From positions 5,047,426 to 5,111,425 of the forward strand of contig NC_079894.1 in NCBI RefSeq assembly GCF_024868665.1: a stretch of DNA of 64,000 nt, read 5' to 3'. The translations under genes and the position numbers were made by a program. Shown here piece after piece: positions 60,601 through 64,000 of the stretch (position 1 is the first letter of the stretch; each line of letters begins with the position of its first letter). Source of the DNA: Triplophysa rosa. Lineage: Eukaryota; Chordata; Actinopteri; Cypriniformes; Nemacheilidae. The notes below the pieces were generated by a model. The model was not told where the DNA came from. It saw only the letters and a program-made list of their open reading frames with translations, and did not search any database.

Positions 60601-62079
60601 AATTATAATTTGAATTAGAAATTCTGCTTTTCATGGCTTTATTATGGAATTCCTGGCACTTCATTTTTTACATGATTTGGTAAACACAACAGCAAGGGTT
60701 GTGCTGCTGTGATCTTTTAACACGGAGAGCTTCAGAATGATAAATAATAGGTCAAGGGGCTGGTTCTCTGGAGAAACCCTGAGAACAGCAGACCCCCCTC
60801 AACCCAGGCCTTTTTCTTCTATTCTCACCAGTACGGGGGGAGCAGGTCGGGTTCAACCGCAACAAATTACCAAAATATGAGCTGAAAAGGCTTTCAGGGA
60901 CTTCAAGTCAACCGTTAAAAATAATATTAATAAAAATGAGAAGATTTAGGAAGCCAGGTGGGTGGAACGCGGCGATAAACTGCAGTCCATAATTTCAGCA
61001 GGCTAGGACAAAAAGGGTCTCGTTCTTGGTCCGTATTTTTGTTTAGTCTTGGCAGAATAGGGGTACTTTCAAATATAAAAGCGAGAGGAAGAAACAGAAA
61101 AACGAAATTTTCTGCCTGAGTGGTTACTTCTAAGGAAATCTAAAGCCCGAGACTCAATAGGCCCTTTTGGAAAAGGGGAGTATTTTTTAAAGGAATCGCA
61201 GCAGTGGACGTGTTTGGCATTTGGTGGCCTTTGTCCTTTAATTGTGCTTACTCCACGGTGGCTGCCTTCTCTGTGGGCTTGTTGCACTCCACAGACAGGA
61301 AAGTCAGTGGCTCAAACATAGACAGAAATCATGTTTGACTTCCCCTGCGCTCGACCACATCTGTTCTCATGCCCCTGAAGGCGCTACGGTTGCACGGTTG
61401 CAAAGACACGAACGCTGTAGCTAATGCGAGTGGCGAACAGCTCAATATGTTCCTTACGTAAGTCTGAAAGTGCTGCTGACCTAAGAATGGCCTTGACGTT
61501 GACCCTCATCACTTAAAACTGAGACTTTTTATCACGAATAAACAGAAATGAACCAAAATAAATCATAAAAATGATTCTCGTTAAAATAAAAGGACTTTTT
61601 TACATTTATGTAAACCAATAATGACTGAAACTTAAACAGCATTTAAGGCACCACAAACACGCTCCTGACAGGAAAGCACCTTAGGCAGCATCATATGTTT
61701 AAAGATAAACTGTTCTAAGAACATATTGCAACAATTTCTTTAATAAAATTCGTCCAGGATGATGCACAGATGCAGGAAAAATGATCAATCTATATATTGA
61801 TATATGATATATTGAATTGTAAATTGTTTTCAAAACACAAAAGGTATAGATCAAATTCGTTCCAATTAGTGTAAAATGGACCATTTCACCAAATATGTAT
61901 GTTCTTTATTTGTGTTTTTATTTATTACGAGTCTTGACGTGGATTAGCAAAATGTGCTAAAGCTAAACTTTCTTTGTATTTTCCAGTAAGTCAATTCTTG
62001 TGCGTTGCACATGAGGAGCGCCGTTTGTTGTGGACTGCGCGAGTGACTGGGAGGAAACTTGCCAGAGTTTTGAACAGAG

Positions 62080-62519
62080 TTTTTACTTCTGCGTCGGACC
62101 TACGCCATAGCCTACGTAAAGACACGTACCCTATGCCGTAGCCTGATGCGACTTGGACCACAAGCGCTGTGATTGGTCTGCTTGAACCCTCTCCCTTCAG
62201 GTCAAAAAACTCAGCAATAGTGTCGGGTTATCTCATATGCTTTTCCGAATTAATTACATAAATAAATTACGTGTTTTTCTGTATTTAACAACTCAAGCTG
62301 CAAAAGTGACTGTTTACTTCCCGCTATCACTGCTAAATACTTCTCAGACAGCTTACACAACGAACCGCTGCTTCTTCGGCTCTTGTCTTGGTTACACAAG
62401 CAACACGACAGTGGACATTGACACCTAGTGGCCATTGCATGTCGATGCGGACAATGACGCACAAGTATAAACAAAAACCAGCGCGTTGCCTACGGCGTAG
62501 GTCCGACGCAGAAGTAAAA
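62080..62519. mobile_element. Inverted-repeat element with TACTTCTGCGTCGG ends
   Basis: The left TTTTTACTTCTGCGTCGGAC and the right GTCCGACGCAGAAGTAAAAA are perfect inverted repeats, continuing through CTACGCC/GGCGTAG. It is about 440 bp with no coding potential. The superfamily is not assigned. Confidence 0.75.
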
Positions 62520-63310
62520 AACACGCTTTAGACAACCAGGATAACAGAAAATATCTGTATAAATACAATTTACTAGTGGCTAGTTTCTTTTATGGTTCGT
62601 TGATCAGTGCCTGGCAGTGTTTGAGTACACAAGGCAAAATAATGTACAGCAATAGCTCAGCATCCCGTGGGATTGAAGAAAACATAGTCTTAGGGATCCA
62701 ACATTTGTTTTCGCTTAATTTCCACTTTACAGTAAGCAGCACACATTAACAACTCCTGGGAGTTGTTGGAGTACATCCAAAGGACAAAAAAAAGTGAGTA
62801 AAGCAAAAGGTCATCAGAGCTAAGAGTTCCAAAGCAACCGTTTCTTACTGTCTGACAGCTCTAGCGTTAATTCCTTTCATGTCATTTTACTCGACTCTAA
62901 TTATGTTTTGGGTTACTGCAGCTTTCAGTCACTACTGTCACTGTGTCACTGTCAAAAGACAGAGAGTAACAATGGGCGTTACGCTGCTGATATCTCATTG
63001 TCAACACGTCAGGATATTCTTCAAGCTGAACAGCATCTGTCGGACACAAAGAGGATTTAAAAAAACGTTTACAGTACTGGCACAGGCATGCAAGTCTTTT
63101 GACAGCATCTTCTAGGGAAGATTCAAGGACTCCCTTTCATGGGCCAGAAACTGTACATTAGGCAAAACTATTTGTGTCCAGTGAGGTGTCACTCTCCCAA
63201 TCACGACCAGTCAATCGAAATGACGAGTAAACAATTGTGCCACTCAAAAAGTCTTTCGTGAGCACCCAACCTCTGCAATGAAGGGTACCACATACTTTGA
63301 AGTCTTATAG

Positions 63311-63483
63311 GGTAGCACTTTATTTTACAGTCCTGTTTCACATGTACATACTGTGTACTTATTACAGTAAATAGAATAACTGGGTAATAGGTACTAACCC
63401 TGAACCCCTAAACTTATACCATGTAGTTACTACCCAGTACTTTCTTAGGTAAGTACACTACAGGTACAAGTACTGTAAAATGT
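63311..63483. mobile_element. Short MITE (TTTTACAGT ends)
   Basis: GGTAGCACTTTATTTTACAG at the left and CAAGTACTGTAAAATG at the right form diverged inverted ends, with paired GTACTTA/TAAGTAC tracts inside. Confidence 0.5.
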
Positions 63484-64000
63484 CAAAAGAAGACTTACCT
63501 TACCACAAAATGGGGCAATACAACAAGATTTAAAGGGAAACAATGATTATAAATGTGATGGAATTCAGTGATGAGCTACAGGACACAGCACAAAAGCGTT
63601 TAGATGGAATAACAACACAGATATAAAGGAATGGAAGTTATGGAATACTGTAATCCTCTATTAAATGCTTCTATGGTTAAACCTAAAATGTACCGCATAA
63701 AATATAAGAAATGTTCCCAGAAGGTTCCCGTAAACATTCTCATTTGATGCCCCATTTCATGGCTATTAAGAATGAAATGGGATCAGCTCAAATGGAGAAG
63801 AAGTGCGAGGCGTAAAACCCTATTTCTGTACAATGGGGTATTACAGCATGCCGCAGAAACACACTATCCACTTTAAGTAACCAAAGAAACTACAACATTA
63901 CTCAACGCCAACAAAGACAAACAGTCCAGCCTTGCACCTGCTCCACACAAGCCACTGACACTTCACACAATATACTGCCCTCTACGAAACTAAAATTCAG

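Larger units (their letters stand above)
59200..64000. other. Intergenic DNA, no host gene recognised
   Basis: Besides repeats listed at 60488-60600, 62080-62519 and 63311-63483, I see no exon, RNA gene or clear regulatory element. The open frame at 59405-59707 (minus) has no recognisable domain. Confidence 0.5.

Overview
The window is vertebrate nuclear DNA, most likely from a ray-finned fish of the carp/zebrafish kind. It has multi-exon genes with GT-AG introns, AT-rich intergenic DNA, and dense DNA-transposon, SINE and LINE debris of types familiar from teleosts. The order ccdc24 next to slc6a9 is also that of human 1p34. Species assignment is an inference.

Three genes can be read with confidence. 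(1) At the left edge on the minus strand are the first two coding exons (1640-1975, 312-441) of a secreted von Willebrand factor C (VWC, chordin-like) protein of the Brorin/VWC2 type; the rest lies off the left edge. (2) Divergent from it on the plus strand is ccdc24, reconstructed as 8 coding exons from 3034 to 19736 (455 residues) with every splice phase closing. (3) Convergent with ccdc24 on the minus strand is slc6a9, the Na+/Cl- dependent glycine transporter GlyT1. It is reconstructed as 13 coding exons from 50448 down to 24211 (650 residues), with a 14-residue first exon, a 19.2 kb first intron and a long likely 3' UTR reaching about 20547. Convergent AATAAA signals of ccdc24 and slc6a9 lie one base apart at 20540-20552. 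A candidate internal alternative first exon of slc6a9 is at 43435-43449.

The rest is mobile-element DNA. Intron 1 of slc6a9 holds a three-level nest (33478-37933) in which two hAT-type insertions keep exact 8-bp target duplications, a second nest at 38125-39565, and several other inverted-repeat elements. Upstream of slc6a9 (50449-64000) no host gene was recognised. That region holds a Tc1-type nonautonomous element, a degraded Tc1 transposase copy, SINE copies, and a compact 1.33-kb element flanked by TTAA. This last element has 14-bp perfect terminal inverted repeats and carries a THAP zinc-finger exon plus a second, facing start-codon exon, which suggests a Kolobok-type transposon.

The genes are unrelated in function: a secreted BMP-pathway-type modulator, a coiled-coil protein of unknown role, and a membrane transporter that clears synaptic glycine. 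I see no bacterial features, no CRISPR array and no functional tRNA or rRNA gene.
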